Counted from the stretch's first letter, positions 16,009 to 25,178 are shown. The stretch: DNA of 64,000 bases from Deferribacteraceae bacterium UBA6793 (GCA_002452405.1 DKFP01000004.1:248001-312000), one strand, 5' to 3'. The notes: generated by a model from the sequence alone, not told the origin. Numbers and translations: made by a program.

Positions 16009-17993
16009 AATATATCGTCCAGAATGGTTCCCGCCTGCCCTATCACATATTCCGAACCGAATACGGACAGATGATCGTCGTCGGCATAGAGAGATTTTCC
16101 GCCCTCAGTCAGTTTACACTCACCATCTTTACAGAGAATGTCCTGGATATTCACAACCTTAACGTTGGTTTTCGCTTTAACTTTTTCAAGCACCTGAAAC
16201 ACAAGTTCGTTGCGCTCCTGATAATGGCTGTAAGGCAGAGCTGACGTTACGAACGATGTAAGCGCCGGAAAAATGTGTTTAAAGTATTCTATCTTTCCCA
16301 TCTCCGATGGAACATCATATGGCACCTCCGGAACGTCCATAACGAAATATACGTTCTTTCCAGCACGCTCAAGGGAACCGATAGTGCGCACGAGGCTCTC
16401 TTCAAAAACCTTCAGATTGTCATGCTCAATGACGTTTTTTGTTATCCCGTCGTCAAGGGTCATCTCAGAACCCGCATCGTTGCCCAGAGTGGGTTTGCCG
16501 GAATAGACCTCCCACCTGCCGACCAGAAATATATTCTTCATATTCTTGTCGGCGGCAACGTCTTTGAAAATTATATCGTTGAACTGACGGCAGTTTGTGG
16601 GTACATCATTTATGAGTATCCGCACCAGACGCAGTGGCGGGCACGCGGATTTTCCTGCAAAAACACCTGTAACGCCGTTAATGTGGGCATATTTATCCAT
16701 CCCGTCGGTAAGTGACAGCGCGTGGGAATCGCCCCAGACAATGAACGTAGGTTTGTTCTTTTTGTCCCCCATGCGGCAGAGGTTGTCTATGTCCGCCTTC
16801 ATGGGGTCGCGGTAATAGCAGTCGGTGCTTCTGTATCTGCTCTCTTTAACGTCCGTCACGAAGTTCACGGATTCCGGCATCCTGAAAGGCATACCGTCTG
16901 TTTTGTATATAACTGTGCCCATGGCAGTGAACAGCAGCATGACAGCGGCTGATGCTTTAAAAAGTTTTGAAGGCACATGAAATTTCTTTTTACGCACCGG
17001 ATGTTCTACAAAATAATAAGACACAATGGCGAAAAAAAACGTAATCGCGATGATAAACAGGTTGTCCATAAAAAATGCGTCGCCGGTTATGTTCTTGTAA
17101 TAATTACGGAAAGAGAAGAACACCCAGTGCCACAGATAAAGCGCGTATGAAAGAAGACCTATGAAAACCAGCGGACGGAATGAGAGCAAGCGTCCCAGAA
17201 TACTGCCCTCGCCTGCGTATATGATAAGAGCTGCGCCGACACATGGCAAAAGAGCGCTATAGCCGGGAAACGGCGTTGCGGTGTTAAAAAAAGCTACGGA
17301 AGCGGCTATCATAAAGGCGCCCAGAAGTGAAAGCGCATCAGCGGTAAATCTGTTCTCAACGCGTTTGAACACACCAAGGGAGAGCATCGCGCCAAGCATC
17401 AGCTCCCACGCACGGGTCGGCAGAAGATAAAAGGACATCTCCGGTTTGCGGTATGTCAGAAATATGCTCAAAGCCAGCGAAACGGCGAAAACAGCCGTTA
17501 CAGCAAATTTGGTATTCTTACGGTTTTTATACAGCCAGAGCAGAAACAGAGGAAAAATTATATAGAACTGTTCCTCAACACCAAGCGACCATGTGTGCAG
17601 CAGAGGTTTTGTCTCTGCGGCAGCGTCAAAATAGCCGCTCTGTTTCCAGAAAAAGAAATTTGAGCTGAAAAATACTGTAGCTATGACGCTCTTACCAAAA
17701 TTTCTGAAATGTTCCGGCAAAAGCAGAAAGCCGGACAATATCACAGAGACAAGTATCATGAAATAAAGCGCCGGAAAAATACGCTTTATGCGGCGGACAT
17801 AAAAATTTGATACGGTGAAGGTTCCTTCCGCAATCTCCGCGGAGATTATCCCCGTTATGAGATAACCGGATATCACGAAAAAGATATCCACACCGACGTA
17901 GCCGCCGGAAAATACGGAAATCCCTGCATGGTAAAGGATAACCGGAAGAACGGCAACCGCCCTCAACCCGTCAACGTCTTTCCTGTACTGCAA
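15999..17993 (-). CDS. Membrane acyltransferase with SGNH domain (OafA/OatA type)
   Basis: Protein of 664 residues. The N-terminal acyltransferase-3 domain (residues 1 to about 370) starts with the family signature YRKDVDGLRAVAVLPVILYH and has about ten membrane helices, with HTWSLGVEEQFYI near 150. The C-terminal periplasmic SGNH hydrolase-like domain shows IVWGDSHALSL (catalytic Ser) and DDDHLS (catalytic Asp/His). Such enzymes O-acetylate surface polysaccharide, lipopolysaccharide or peptidoglycan. The start is TTG at 17993 with GGTGG a few bases upstream, in line with the conserved N-terminus. It converges on the secreted protein gene. Confidence 0.92.
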   Translation of the reverse strand: MQYRKDVDGLRAVAVLPVILYHAGISVFSGGYVGVDIFFVISGYLITGIISAEIAEGTFTVSNFYVRRIKRIFPALYFMILVSVILSGFLLLPEHFRNFGKSVIATVFFSSNFFFWKQSGYFDAAAETKPLLHTWSLGVEEQFYIIFPLFLLWLYKNRKNTKFAVTAVFAVSLALSIFLTYRKPEMSFYLLPTRAWELMLGAMLSLGVFKRVENRFTADALSLLGAFMIAASVAFFNTATPFPGYSALLPCVGAALIIYAGEGSILGRLLSFRPLVFIGLLSYALYLWHWVFFSFRNYYKNITGDAFFMDNLFIIAITFFFAIVSYYFVEHPVRKKKFHVPSKLFKASAAVMLLFTAMGTVIYKTDGMPFRMPESVNFVTDVKESRYRSTDCYYRDPMKADIDNLCRMGDKKNKPTFIVWGDSHALSLTDGMDKYAHINGVTGVFAGKSACPPLRLVRILINDVPTNCRQFNDIIFKDVAADKNMKNIFLVGRWEVYSGKPTLGNDAGSEMTLDDGITKNVIEHDNLKVFEESLVRTIGSLERAGKNVYFVMDVPEVPYDVPSEMGKIEYFKHIFPALTSFVTSALPYSHYQERNELVFQVLEKVKAKTNVKVVNIQDILCKDGECKLTEGGKSLYADDDHLSVFGSEYVIGQAGTILDDIFKK

Positions 17994-18073
17994 TATTGCA
18001 CCACCAGATATAAATGAGAGTGGATTATATTATCAAACACAGCGAAACACAAGATAAGGGTTGCGTAAAAACA

Positions 18074-18097
18074 ATAATAGTGTATATACACTATTAT
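18074..18097. promoter_or_regulatory. 24-bp perfect palindrome at the start of the MarR gene
   Basis: AATAGTGTATATACACTATT (18076-18095) is a perfect palindrome that extends two more pairs on each side and covers the first two bases of the marR start codon. Its core GTGTATATACAC recurs with one change before the next gene. It is most likely the autoregulatory MarR operator. Confidence 0.75.
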
Positions 18098-18518
18098 GAA
18101 AAAAGAAAGCTCTGTCTGTAACTGCGTAAACATACGCAGGGCAGCTCAATCTGTAACTGAAATATACGACGGACACCTCGCGCCAAGCGGTCTTAAAATA
18201 GGGCAATTCTCCATGCTGAAACATATTCAGGCAATGGCGCCTGTAAATGTAAGCAGACTGGCGGAAAAAATGCGTCTGGACAGAACAACCCTTGTCCGCG
18301 GGCTGAAAACACTTGAGAAAGACGGTCTTATTCTCGATACTGCGGAAACAGGCACCAGAAGCCGGAGCCTTACGCTCACGCAAAAAGGCGAGGATGTGCT
18401 GAACACCGCAGTAAAGCTCTGGGAGCAGGCTCAAAAGCATATTGAAAATAAACTGGGTTACGGCACTCTGAAAGATCTTACTGCCCTGCTTCTTAAAATT
18501 GAATCGCTTACACCTTAA
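18096..18518 (+). CDS. MarR-family transcriptional regulator
   Basis: Protein of 140 residues with a winged helix-turn-helix (PVNVSRLAEKMRLDRTTLVRGLKTLEKDGLI, then wing GTRSRSLTLTQKGEDVL). It should be a dimeric repressor. The gene starts inside a 24-bp palindrome, so no ribosome site is present in the usual place; translation may start on a leaderless mRNA. A second, near-identical operator precedes the Fe-S protein gene 41 bases downstream, which is probably its target. Confidence 0.88.
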   Translation: MKKESSVCNCVNIRRAAQSVTEIYDGHLAPSGLKIGQFSMLKHIQAMAPVNVSRLAEKMRLDRTTLVRGLKTLEKDGLILDTAETGTRSRSLTLTQKGEDVLNTAVKLWEQAQKHIENKLGYGTLKDLTALLLKIESLTP

Positions 18519-18532
18519 TTTTTTATAATAAA

Positions 18533-18546
18533 CGTGCATATACACG
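18533..18546. promoter_or_regulatory. Second MarR operator candidate
   Basis: CGTGCATATACACG is a 14-bp palindrome with one mismatched pair. Its core GTGCATATACAC differs at one base from the core at 18080-18091. It lies 13 bases before the Fe-S protein ATG. Confidence 0.65.
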
Positions 18547-18559
18547 ATAAGAGAGTTTT

Positions 18560-19408
18560 ATGAAACAACAGATTATCAGGCAGATACAAAACCATATTTT
18601 CAACCATCCGGAAAACGTGCATCCATTGACGAAAAAAAAGTTTTACGAAATACCTGACGTATTCATCGCCGATGCTTCTGATAAAATATTCGAAAAATTC
18701 AGAAAGGTTGTATCCCCGGAACATATGACCCCTGAAGAGGCGTTTGAGCTCGCATACGGTAAAAACTCCTTTAAAGGCGGTTCAGTGATAGTCTCTGTTT
18801 CCCCGATACATGAGACCGTGCGCATCAGCAACAGAAAATGTAAAGACATGGCGTCAAAGGAGTGGGCGCTCGGCAGAGGACATGGCGATGAGGTTTTTCA
18901 CAAAAACAGATTCAAAGAAATTGTCACTCAGATACATGAGATGGGGTACAGAGCTGTGGCGCCATGGCTTTCCGAAGGTTTCAGAGTTTTCAGAACCGAC
19001 ACTTTTTCATCAAACTGGTCGGAGCGGCACATAGCATATGCAGCAGGTGCCGGAACCTTCGGTCTGAACGACAGTTTTATAACGGAAAAAGGAGCGTGCG
19101 TGAGGATAATATCAATTGTTACGGATATTTTGATGGAACCTGACACCCGTACAGACAAAAACCACACGGCAAACTGCCTTTTTAAGTCGAAAGGTTTGTG
19201 CGGAGCGTGCATAAAAAGGTGTCCGGTCAAAGCCATAGACGATTCAGGGCATGACAAAATGAAATGCGCTCTGTTCGTTTACGGAGAGGGATCCAAAAAA
19301 TTTGCCGCAGAGGTTGGCGGTATAGAAAAAACAGGGAGCGGATGCGGGCTTTGCCAGACAGGAGTGCCATGTGAATACCGCAACCCTACGCAGCAAACCG
19401 GTTCATGA
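18560..19408 (+). CDS. QueG-like 4Fe-4S cluster protein
   Basis: Protein of 282 residues. The C-terminal third has two cysteine clusters, CLFKSKGLCGACIKRCPVKAI near residues 206-226 and a second in GCGLCQTGVPC near 265-275, which fit a pair of ferredoxin-type [4Fe-4S] sites. The preceding part (AYAAGAGTFGLNDSFITEKGACVRI) resembles the cobalamin-dependent epoxyqueuosine reductase/reductive dehalogenase superfamily (GWIGKN... region). The protein is too divergent to be called QueG and its substrate is unknown. It appears to be controlled by the adjacent MarR protein through the operator just upstream, pointing to a stress or aromatic/xenobiotic response. Confidence 0.7.
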   Translation: MKQQIIRQIQNHIFNHPENVHPLTKKKFYEIPDVFIADASDKIFEKFRKVVSPEHMTPEEAFELAYGKNSFKGGSVIVSVSPIHETVRISNRKCKDMASKEWALGRGHGDEVFHKNRFKEIVTQIHEMGYRAVAPWLSEGFRVFRTDTFSSNWSERHIAYAAGAGTFGLNDSFITEKGACVRIISIVTDILMEPDTRTDKNHTANCLFKSKGLCGACIKRCPVKAIDDSGHDKMKCALFVYGEGSKKFAAEVGGIEKTGSGCGLCQTGVPCEYRNPTQQTGS

Positions 19409-19529
19409 ATTCAATCTTACGGGTCTCTGAACAGGAAAAACAACTCTGAACAGACAGGCGTGAAATACCTTGAATTAGGCGGCTTAATAGCCTATAGTTT
19501 GTCTCTCAAAATCAATATAAGGTTAAATA

Positions 19530-21287
19530 ATGCTCCGTAAAAAAATCAATCAGATAATCGGCGCCGCTTTTTCAGAATGCGGCTATGAAGGAAATTTCTC
19601 AGAAGTACTAAACTGCAAGCTGCCGGAACTAGGCGATTTCTCATCCGTGGGCGCACTGCCCGCTGCGAAACAGTTCAAAAAACCGCCCAGAGAAATTGCT
19701 CAGGAAATTGTGAACAAACTTGAGGGCAACCCGCTTTTCGAAAATATAAGGATAGATGGTCCCGGATACATAAATATGAAAGTAACAGGCACTTTTCTGG
19801 CAAACAGCCTGAAAGAGATGCTCGATTCAGTAAACCTCGCCTGTACAGACGGTAAAAAAGAGATGATAATCGTGGACTACGGTGGCGCGAATGTGGCAAA
19901 ACCTCTACACGTAGGGCACCTGCGCGCGGCAATCATTGGCGAATGTCTCCGCCGCGTGGCGAAATTCCGCGGACACGACGTCGTGGGCGACGTGCACCTC
20001 GGCGACTGGGGACTTCAGATGGGAATGATAATCCACGAACTGTCGCTCAGACATCCGGAATGGACCTATTTCGATGAAAATGCAAATATTTTCCCGACAG
20101 AAGCGCCTGTCACCATAGAAGATCTGGAAACGCTCTACCCCACTGCCAGCAAAAAATCCAAAGAAGACGAGGACTACCTCAACGCCTGCCGTAAAGCAAC
20201 AACAGAGCTGCACGCCGGACGCAAAGGATACAAAGCGCTCTGGCAGCATGTTGTAAACGTTTCTGTTGCCGACCTGAAATCTGACTACTCACGTCTGCTG
20301 GTGAATTTTGACCTTTGGCTTGGCGAAAGCGATGCTCACCAGTATCTCGATACACTCATAGAAAGATTCATAAAAGAGGGCTACGCAAAAGAGAGCGACG
20401 GCGCACTCATAGTAGAGGTTGCAGAAGAAACCGACAATCACAACGTCCCCCCTGTTATCCTCAGAAAAAGCGACGGCGCGGCGCTTTACCATGCAACTGA
20501 CATCGCGACGATATACGAGCGCGTGAAAGATTACGATCCTTCAATAATACTTTATGTGGTTGATAAAAGGCAGTCTCTCCACTTTGAACAGGTATTCCGC
20601 TGCGTGAGGAAAACAAAACTGGTCAGAGACAACGTTTTACTCCAGCATATCCCTTTCGGCACAATGAACGGCACAGATGGCAAACCATTCAAAACCCGCG
20701 AAGGCGGCACGTTAAAACTGAAAGAACTGATAAGTACCGTTACGGAAAAAGCGTTCAGCAAACTTGTTGACGGCGGCTATGGCGCAACCCTCAGCGATGA
20801 AGAAAAAAGATACGTTGCGGAGTGTGTGGGCATAGCGGCGCTGAAATTCGGCGACCTCAGCAACACATGCGCAAGGGATTATATATTCGAACTGGACAGG
20901 TTCCTTGAATTTGAAGGAAAAACAGGACCCTATCTTCTCTATTCCGCCGTGCGGGCAAAATCCATACTCGCAAAGGCAGGTGCGGACGACGTAGCTGTTT
21001 CAGACGTCAAGGAACCGGTATCACAGGAAGAGTTCAACCTTATGCTTGCGCTTCAGGCGTTTCCGGAGGCATGCGAGATGTCGTTCCGCAACAGGGAACC
21101 CATGGTTCTATGCGAATACGGATACAATATAGCGGCGGCATTCTCGTCCATGTACGCAAAAACAAATATTATCAGAGAAACAGATCCGGAAAGGAAAAAG
21201 GCTATGCTGGCACTCGTGAAGGCTTATCTGCGGGTGATAGAGACTGTGCTCGACCTCCTTGGAATAAAGGCACCCGAAAGGATGTAA
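19530..21287 (+). CDS. argS: Arginyl-tRNA synthetase
   Basis: Class I synthetase of 585 residues. It has the N-terminal additional domain (residues 1 to about 115), the HIGH motif as HVGHLRAAIIGE near 127-138 in the typical NVAKPLHVGHLR context, KPFKTREGG in place of a KMSKS loop (usual for ArgRS), and the C-terminal DALR anticodon-binding domain (GPYLLYSAVRAKSIL onward). It charges tRNA-Arg. AAGG lies nine bases before the ATG. A bidirectional terminator follows. Confidence 0.95.
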   Translation: MLRKKINQIIGAAFSECGYEGNFSEVLNCKLPELGDFSSVGALPAAKQFKKPPREIAQEIVNKLEGNPLFENIRIDGPGYINMKVTGTFLANSLKEMLDSVNLACTDGKKEMIIVDYGGANVAKPLHVGHLRAAIIGECLRRVAKFRGHDVVGDVHLGDWGLQMGMIIHELSLRHPEWTYFDENANIFPTEAPVTIEDLETLYPTASKKSKEDEDYLNACRKATTELHAGRKGYKALWQHVVNVSVADLKSDYSRLLVNFDLWLGESDAHQYLDTLIERFIKEGYAKESDGALIVEVAEETDNHNVPPVILRKSDGAALYHATDIATIYERVKDYDPSIILYVVDKRQSLHFEQVFRCVRKTKLVRDNVLLQHIPFGTMNGTDGKPFKTREGGTLKLKELISTVTEKAFSKLVDGGYGATLSDEEKRYVAECVGIAALKFGDLSNTCARDYIFELDRFLEFEGKTGPYLLYSAVRAKSILAKAGADDVAVSDVKEPVSQEEFNLMLALQAFPEACEMSFRNREPMVLCEYGYNIAAAFSSMYAKTNIIRETDPERKKAMLALVKAYLRVIETVLDLLGIKAPERM

Positions 21288-21295
21288 ATAAAAAA

Positions 21296-21323
21296 GGGCT
21301 TAGGATTTCTCCTGAGCCCTTTC
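21296..21323. terminator. Bidirectional terminator between argS and tRNA-Val
   Basis: Stem GGGCTTAGG/CCTGAGCCC (21296-21304 with 21311-21319, one G-U pair) with a T-rich run downstream on the plus strand and an A-run upstream, giving a T-run on the minus strand as well. It serves argS and the converging tRNA. Confidence 0.8.
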
Positions 21324-21329
21324 ATTTTA

Positions 21330-21401
21330 TAGGCACGGCAGGGATTGAACCAGCGACCCTCGCCACGTCAAGGCGATGCTCTCCCACTGAGCTACGTGCC
21401 T
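21330..21401 (-). tRNA. tRNA-Val (anticodon GAC)
   Basis: Cloverleaf on the minus strand: acceptor AGGCACG/CGTGCCT, D arm AGCTCAGTGGGAGAGC, anticodon stem CGCC/GGCG around TTGACGT (anticodon GAC), and T arm CTGGTTCAATCCC. The discriminator is A and CCA is not encoded. Confidence 0.93.
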
Positions 21402-21413
21402 GTCGGAAGTGAG

Positions 21414-21442
21414 ATAATACATATTCACAAAAACTTTTTCAA
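21414..21442 (-). promoter_or_regulatory. Promoter of tRNA-Val
   Basis: On the minus strand TTGAAA (21442-21437) and TATTAT (21419-21414) are 17 bases apart, 12 bases before the tRNA. Confidence 0.6.
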
Positions 21443-21450
21443 CAACTTTT

Positions 21451-22131
21451 TTAACCCCAGCTAAGTTTTCCGCCGTTGAATCCTATAACGCCCAGCACGG
21501 GAACGTTCAGGAACATCATGACATTATAGAACAAGCTCTCCTCTCCTCCCTTGAAGACAACCAGGACCTCAACAGCACACATGAAAAGGAGAATAAAAGA
21601 GAAGGTTATTTTTGTAAGAAAAATCTTGTTCCGGGTAAGGTTATAATTTACCCACCAGCTGACAAATCCCGAAACTATCGTTGGCACAAGAAACACCGCA
21701 GCAGTTGCAAGCGCATAAAACCCGGCGGTGGAAAAAGAAGGATAACCCGTGAAATAATAGATAAGCTGCATTATGACAGCAAAGTTTATAAGTCCCATAG
21801 GAAAGTGAATAAGCATCGGGTGCGGATGGAATATTCTGTAAAGCGCCCTTACGGTATCCTTAACGGTCTTTTCCTGTGCCGGCTGTTCTTTTGTTTCGCG
21901 TATGGTCTCAATATCGCCTATACGGGCATATCGCTCAAGAACCTCCGCGCCGTGGGGAGCGTTTTTCAGAGCCTCAGTCAGATCCATCCCCGCGAAGTGC
22001 TTTCCGGCGTGTTTTCCGCTCTTCCAGAGTTTGCTCTCTGTCACGTCGTAAATTTTCCCTTCGTTGGACACATAGCTCTTTCGTCCCTCTTTTCCGTCAA
22101 AATTCTGTAGTTCCTCTTTTTTCACTTTCAT
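21451..22131 (-). CDS. Cytochrome b5-like heme-binding domain fused to a DUF2231 membrane domain
   Basis: Protein of 226 residues. Residues 1 to about 70 form a cytochrome b5-like domain (YVSNEGKIYDVTESKLWKSGKH and the heme-ligand-like HAGKHFAGMDLT). Residues about 95-226 form a four-helix membrane domain with FHPHPMLIHFPMGLINF, typical of DUF2231, whose histidines could also bind heme. It is probably an inner-membrane redox protein; partner unknown. A GGAG ribosome site precedes the ATG. It stands alone, upstream of the tRNA on the same strand. Confidence 0.82.
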   Translation of the reverse strand: MKVKKEELQNFDGKEGRKSYVSNEGKIYDVTESKLWKSGKHAGKHFAGMDLTEALKNAPHGAEVLERYARIGDIETIRETKEQPAQEKTVKDTVRALYRIFHPHPMLIHFPMGLINFAVIMQLIYYFTGYPSFSTAGFYALATAAVFLVPTIVSGFVSWWVNYNLTRNKIFLTKITFSFILLFMCAVEVLVVFKGGEESLFYNVMMFLNVPVLGVIGFNGGKLSWG

Positions 22132-22239
22132 CTCCGGAAAAATTTGGTTAATATCTGAATCTAGTATACATGATAAACACTTTCAAGTCTTTACTGGACG
22201 GTGTTTTTTATTGCTAAATTGACTGAAAACGGTAAGTTT

Positions 22240-23007
22240 ATGATAAAAATAAGAATAACCTTTGTATTAACTATATTTCTCATGTACGCATGTTCAATAG
22301 CAGCCCCCAGCTTTACAGATACACCTGAAACGATCAATATAAACCAGATGAACAGAAGACTCAAAGCAATGCAATACACGATTCAGGCTGGTGCTTTCGG
22401 AGACGTTAATAATGCAAAACGTCTTGAGGCAAAGCTGGACGCGAACGGTCTTGACTCATATCACTTTCTTGATAAAGACGGTCTCTATAAAGTGCGCTTC
22501 GGAAACTTTACAGGGCGCACAGAGGCAGTTGCAACGGCAAAACGCTTACAGCGCAACGGATATATAGACGTGTTTTATGTTGTGGCTCCGGAGGAATATG
22601 AGGCAGCGAAACCGGAATATCTCGGTGACGTATCCGGTCTGCGCAAAGCGATAGTAGAAACTGCCATGCGTTATATCGGTGTGCCCTACGAGTGGGGCGG
22701 CGTATCAGACGCAGGATTTGATTGCAGCGGGCTTACAATGGCTGTTTACAGATTGAACGGACTCGATCTTCCCAGAGTTTCCCACGAACAGTTCGAAGAG
22801 GGAAGCTATGTCAGCAAAGATGAACTCCAGCCCGGCGACCTTGTTTTCTTCGACACAAGAAGGCTCGGCAGGGTTTCCCACGTGGGTATATACATCGGCA
22901 ACGGAAAATTTGTCCATGCGCCCAGCCGCGGAAAACACGTCCGTGTTGAAAATCTTGACCTTGATTATTTCGTGAGATCCTACAGAGGCGGCAGAAGCTA
23001 TTTCTAA
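22240..23007 (+). CDS. SPOR- and NlpC/P60-domain lipoprotein (cell-wall endopeptidase)
   Basis: Protein of 255 residues. The N-terminal signal (RITFVLTIFLMYAC) ends in a probable lipobox with Cys18. A SPOR domain follows (YTIQAGAFGDVNNAKRLEAKL, about 45-115), which binds septal peptidoglycan. The NlpC/P60 domain (about 140-255) has the catalytic Cys in GFDCSGLT and His in SHVGIYIG, with a further His in FVHAPS. It should cut peptide stems in peptidoglycan, perhaps in division. ATG 22240 is chosen because GGTAAG precedes it; an in-frame GTG at 22201 would spoil the signal peptide. Confidence 0.88.
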   Translation: MIKIRITFVLTIFLMYACSIAAPSFTDTPETININQMNRRLKAMQYTIQAGAFGDVNNAKRLEAKLDANGLDSYHFLDKDGLYKVRFGNFTGRTEAVATAKRLQRNGYIDVFYVVAPEEYEAAKPEYLGDVSGLRKAIVETAMRYIGVPYEWGGVSDAGFDCSGLTMAVYRLNGLDLPRVSHEQFEEGSYVSKDELQPGDLVFFDTRRLGRVSHVGIYIGNGKFVHAPSRGKHVRVENLDLDYFVRSYRGGRSYF

Positions 23008-23043
23008 AGTATTTTTCATAAGTCATGTCGCATAAAGAAATAC

Positions 23044-23130
23044 GAGACTGCTTCACCATTACGGGTTCGCAGAGACTGGGAGAAAGAACCGTCTTCGCGA
23101 GGGCTTTATGCCCGACGCGTTCTCCTCATA
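23044..23130. repeat. Intergenic palindromic repeat, copy B
   Basis: GAGACTGCTTCACC through GGTTCGCAGAGA (23044-23075) is the reverse complement of the unit repeated at 61096-61129 and 61223-61258. GTCTTCGCGAGG follows, as in the other copies. It fills the gap between the NlpC gene and the converging permease gene. Confidence 0.6.
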
Positions 23131-23133
23131 ACT

Positions 23134-24075
23134 CTAAGCCAGCAGCTTCATAAAGAACGCTATCCAGAGAGGTATCGTCACAACACTTACGAGAGTTGTT
23201 GTGAATATCGTCTGAGCTGCGGTCTCAACGTCGCCGCCAAAATATTTCACGATAACGATACTCAGCATTCCGGCAGGCATTGAAGCCTGAACAGCGGTTA
23301 TCATCTTCAGCTCATGAGAAATCGGCAGAATCATCACTGTAAACACCATAAGTGCGGGAATGATGAACATCCGCAAAAGCACAGCGCCGAGCGAAACCTT
23401 CCAACCACCCTTTTTAACAAGCGCCGAAGCCGTCTCAGCCAGTGTCGCGCCGCTAACAAATATGCCTATCGGTATTGCGGAAACAACAATGGGATGGATA
23501 GCAGTTTTCAACCATGCAGGCATAACGGATGCACCGAATATAAAATTCACCGCCAGAGACGCAAATATCGCTATGAGCGGCGGATTTTTAAGCAGCGCTT
23601 TCATGTTCTTTATGGAAAATCCGGTGAGCATACCTATCCCTACAGACCAGTAAGCCGTGTCTATACCTATGTTATGCACAAGCAGCAACCCGACGGCGCT
23701 TTTACCCAGCAGAAATTCCGTGAGCGGTATGGATATGAAACCGTAATTGTATATGCCTACTGTAAATGCGAAAGACGCTTTTGAGTCCCTGCCCTCAACA
23801 CCGAAATACTTTGCGGTGAGCATGGAAACTATATAGCCGATGACGATGCCGTAAAAGCCTACCAGCGGAGCGGAAATTACGTTTCCGATATCGTTCAGCA
23901 CTTCGTTGCCGACGACGTAGTTGACTATAAGCACCGGAACCAGAAAGTTGATGTAGATTTTAAGGATAAGTTTTTCGGGCTTTCCCCTTGTCAGCCCGAT
24001 GCGGTTCGCCGCACCGCCCAGAAATGCGAACGCCATATAGGGCAGCAGCACCGCAAAAATACCGGAATAGGTCAT
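23134..24075 (-). CDS. AEC-family permease (auxin efflux carrier type)
   Basis: Membrane protein of 313 residues with about ten helices in two inverted halves. The N-terminal half (LLPYMAFAFLGGAANRIGL) and the second (GIFVSGATLAETASAL, then VQASMPAGMLSIVIVKYFGGD) are typical of AEC transporters, which move small carboxylates or similar compounds. The substrate is unknown. It is upstream of no obvious partner; the RidA gene ends 55 bases away on the same strand. Confidence 0.85.
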   Translation of the reverse strand: MTYSGIFAVLLPYMAFAFLGGAANRIGLTRGKPEKLILKIYINFLVPVLIVNYVVGNEVLNDIGNVISAPLVGFYGIVIGYIVSMLTAKYFGVEGRDSKASFAFTVGIYNYGFISIPLTEFLLGKSAVGLLLVHNIGIDTAYWSVGIGMLTGFSIKNMKALLKNPPLIAIFASLAVNFIFGASVMPAWLKTAIHPIVVSAIPIGIFVSGATLAETASALVKKGGWKVSLGAVLLRMFIIPALMVFTVMILPISHELKMITAVQASMPAGMLSIVIVKYFGGDVETAAQTIFTTTLVSVVTIPLWIAFFMKLLA

Positions 24076-24129
24076 TGTATATCCCTGTGATAAAAAAAGC
24101 TCCCCGTCAGGAGAGCCTTATCAGTGTCT

Positions 24130-24507
24130 TTATCTTACGCAGACGCACTCTATCTCTATAAGAACGTCCTTAGGCAGCCGCGCCACCTCAACAACAGCTC
24201 TTGCGGGTCTGTGGTCGCCCATGAAGTCCGCGTATATCTCGTTAATAGCGCCGAAATCGTCCATGTTCTTTATGAAAATAGTAACCTTTGCAATGCTCTT
24301 TTTACCGAACTCAGCGTCCTCAACAACAGAAATAAGGCTTTCAATGGCTCTTTTCGCCTGTTCTTTTATACCGCCTTCCACAATTTTCATAGTTTCCGGA
24401 TCGAGAGGTATCTGTCCGGAAACAAAAAGCATGTTGCCGGAGATTATCGCCTGACTGTAGGGTCCGATTGCGGACGGTGCTCTGTCTGTCTGAAAAGGAA
24501 TATTCAT
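24130..24507 (-). CDS. ridA: RidA-family enamine/imine deaminase
   Basis: Protein of 125 residues, full length for the family. It has the N-terminal APSAIGPYSQAI, the FVSGQIPLDPET segment and the catalytic arginine in RPARAVVEVARLPKDVLIEIE near residue 103. RidA hydrolyses reactive enamine/imine intermediates from PLP enzymes and protects the cell from 2-aminoacrylate. It overlaps the start of its neighbour by four bases (ATGA) on the same strand. Confidence 0.93.
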   Translation of the reverse strand: MNIPFQTDRAPSAIGPYSQAIISGNMLFVSGQIPLDPETMKIVEGGIKEQAKRAIESLISVVEDAEFGKKSIAKVTIFIKNMDDFGAINEIYADFMGDHRPARAVVEVARLPKDVLIEIECVCVR

Positions 24508-25178
24508 ATTCTAAGCCCCCTTATGATTGTCCAAGACATGTAATATTTCTGCTCCTCGCTCAGAGGTTCGAAAAACATCTCGTGTTCGGTCTCATTTTTA
24601 AAGAGATAGCGGTTGAAAGTTTCGCTGCCGAAAAGCGACTGAACCTCACTGACGGAAGCGTCGCAAATCAGCTCTTCTGTCTTTATGTTCATAAACAGGT
24701 TATGCACGGAATTGCTCACCGTTAAAGCCCATCTGGTAAGTTTGTCCCGAACAGGCATCTGCGAAGCGTCGGACAGCATGGCGAGAACATCCCTGCCCTG
24801 TGAATCATACACTTTAGGGTAGGACGAAAGCACGAGTCGTCCGCCAACGTTCAAAGAGCCGTGGAGCGCGTATACAACATCGTGGATAGGCTGAAACATA
24901 AACGTTCCGCCGAGAGATATATGAGTGTCTGCTCTCATGCGGCGCATTGTCTGGGCAACGGACATATCTACCTTGAGCGGAATGATATTCTCCGGCACAC
25001 CGGACATATCGTATGTCAGAGCATACACAGTGTCGTAAATGTTTTTATCCAGAAGATATTTCGCCGTTATGTAGTTATTGAAAGAGGATTCACAAACCTT
25101 TCCGCCGGATTTAAGCGACAGCCCGTCAAGGAGTTTATAGTAGATAATCTGCAAATCTTCCGTCTGTCTTCTATTCAA
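24504..25178 (-). CDS. Hypothetical protein, methyltransferase-like remnant fold
   Basis: Protein of 224 residues with no signal or membrane segment. The central part (IHDVVYALHGSLNVGGRLVLSSYPKVYD) resembles the late strands of a class I SAM-dependent methyltransferase, but no glycine-rich motif I is visible, so binding of SAM is doubtful. It is translated just before ridA with a four-base overlap and is divergent from the polyprenyl synthase operon. Function unknown. Confidence 0.6.
   Translation of the reverse strand: MNRRQTEDLQIIYYKLLDGLSLKSGGKVCESSFNNYITAKYLLDKNIYDTVYALTYDMSGVPENIIPLKVDMSVAQTMRRMRADTHISLGGTFMFQPIHDVVYALHGSLNVGGRLVLSSYPKVYDSQGRDVLAMLSDASQMPVRDKLTRWALTVSNSVHNLFMNIKTEELICDASVSEVQSLFGSETFNRYLFKNETEHEMFFEPLSEEQKYYMSWTIIRGLRI

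Noticed and set aside
18560..19408. Calling the Fe-S protein queG
   Set aside because: The cysteine pattern is similar, but the length and most of the N-terminal sequence differ, so only the superfamily is supported.
19409..19529. Possible T-box or other riboswitch before argS
   Set aside because: There is only a short five-base stem (TAGGC/GCCTA) and no T-box sequence or terminator; too little to claim.
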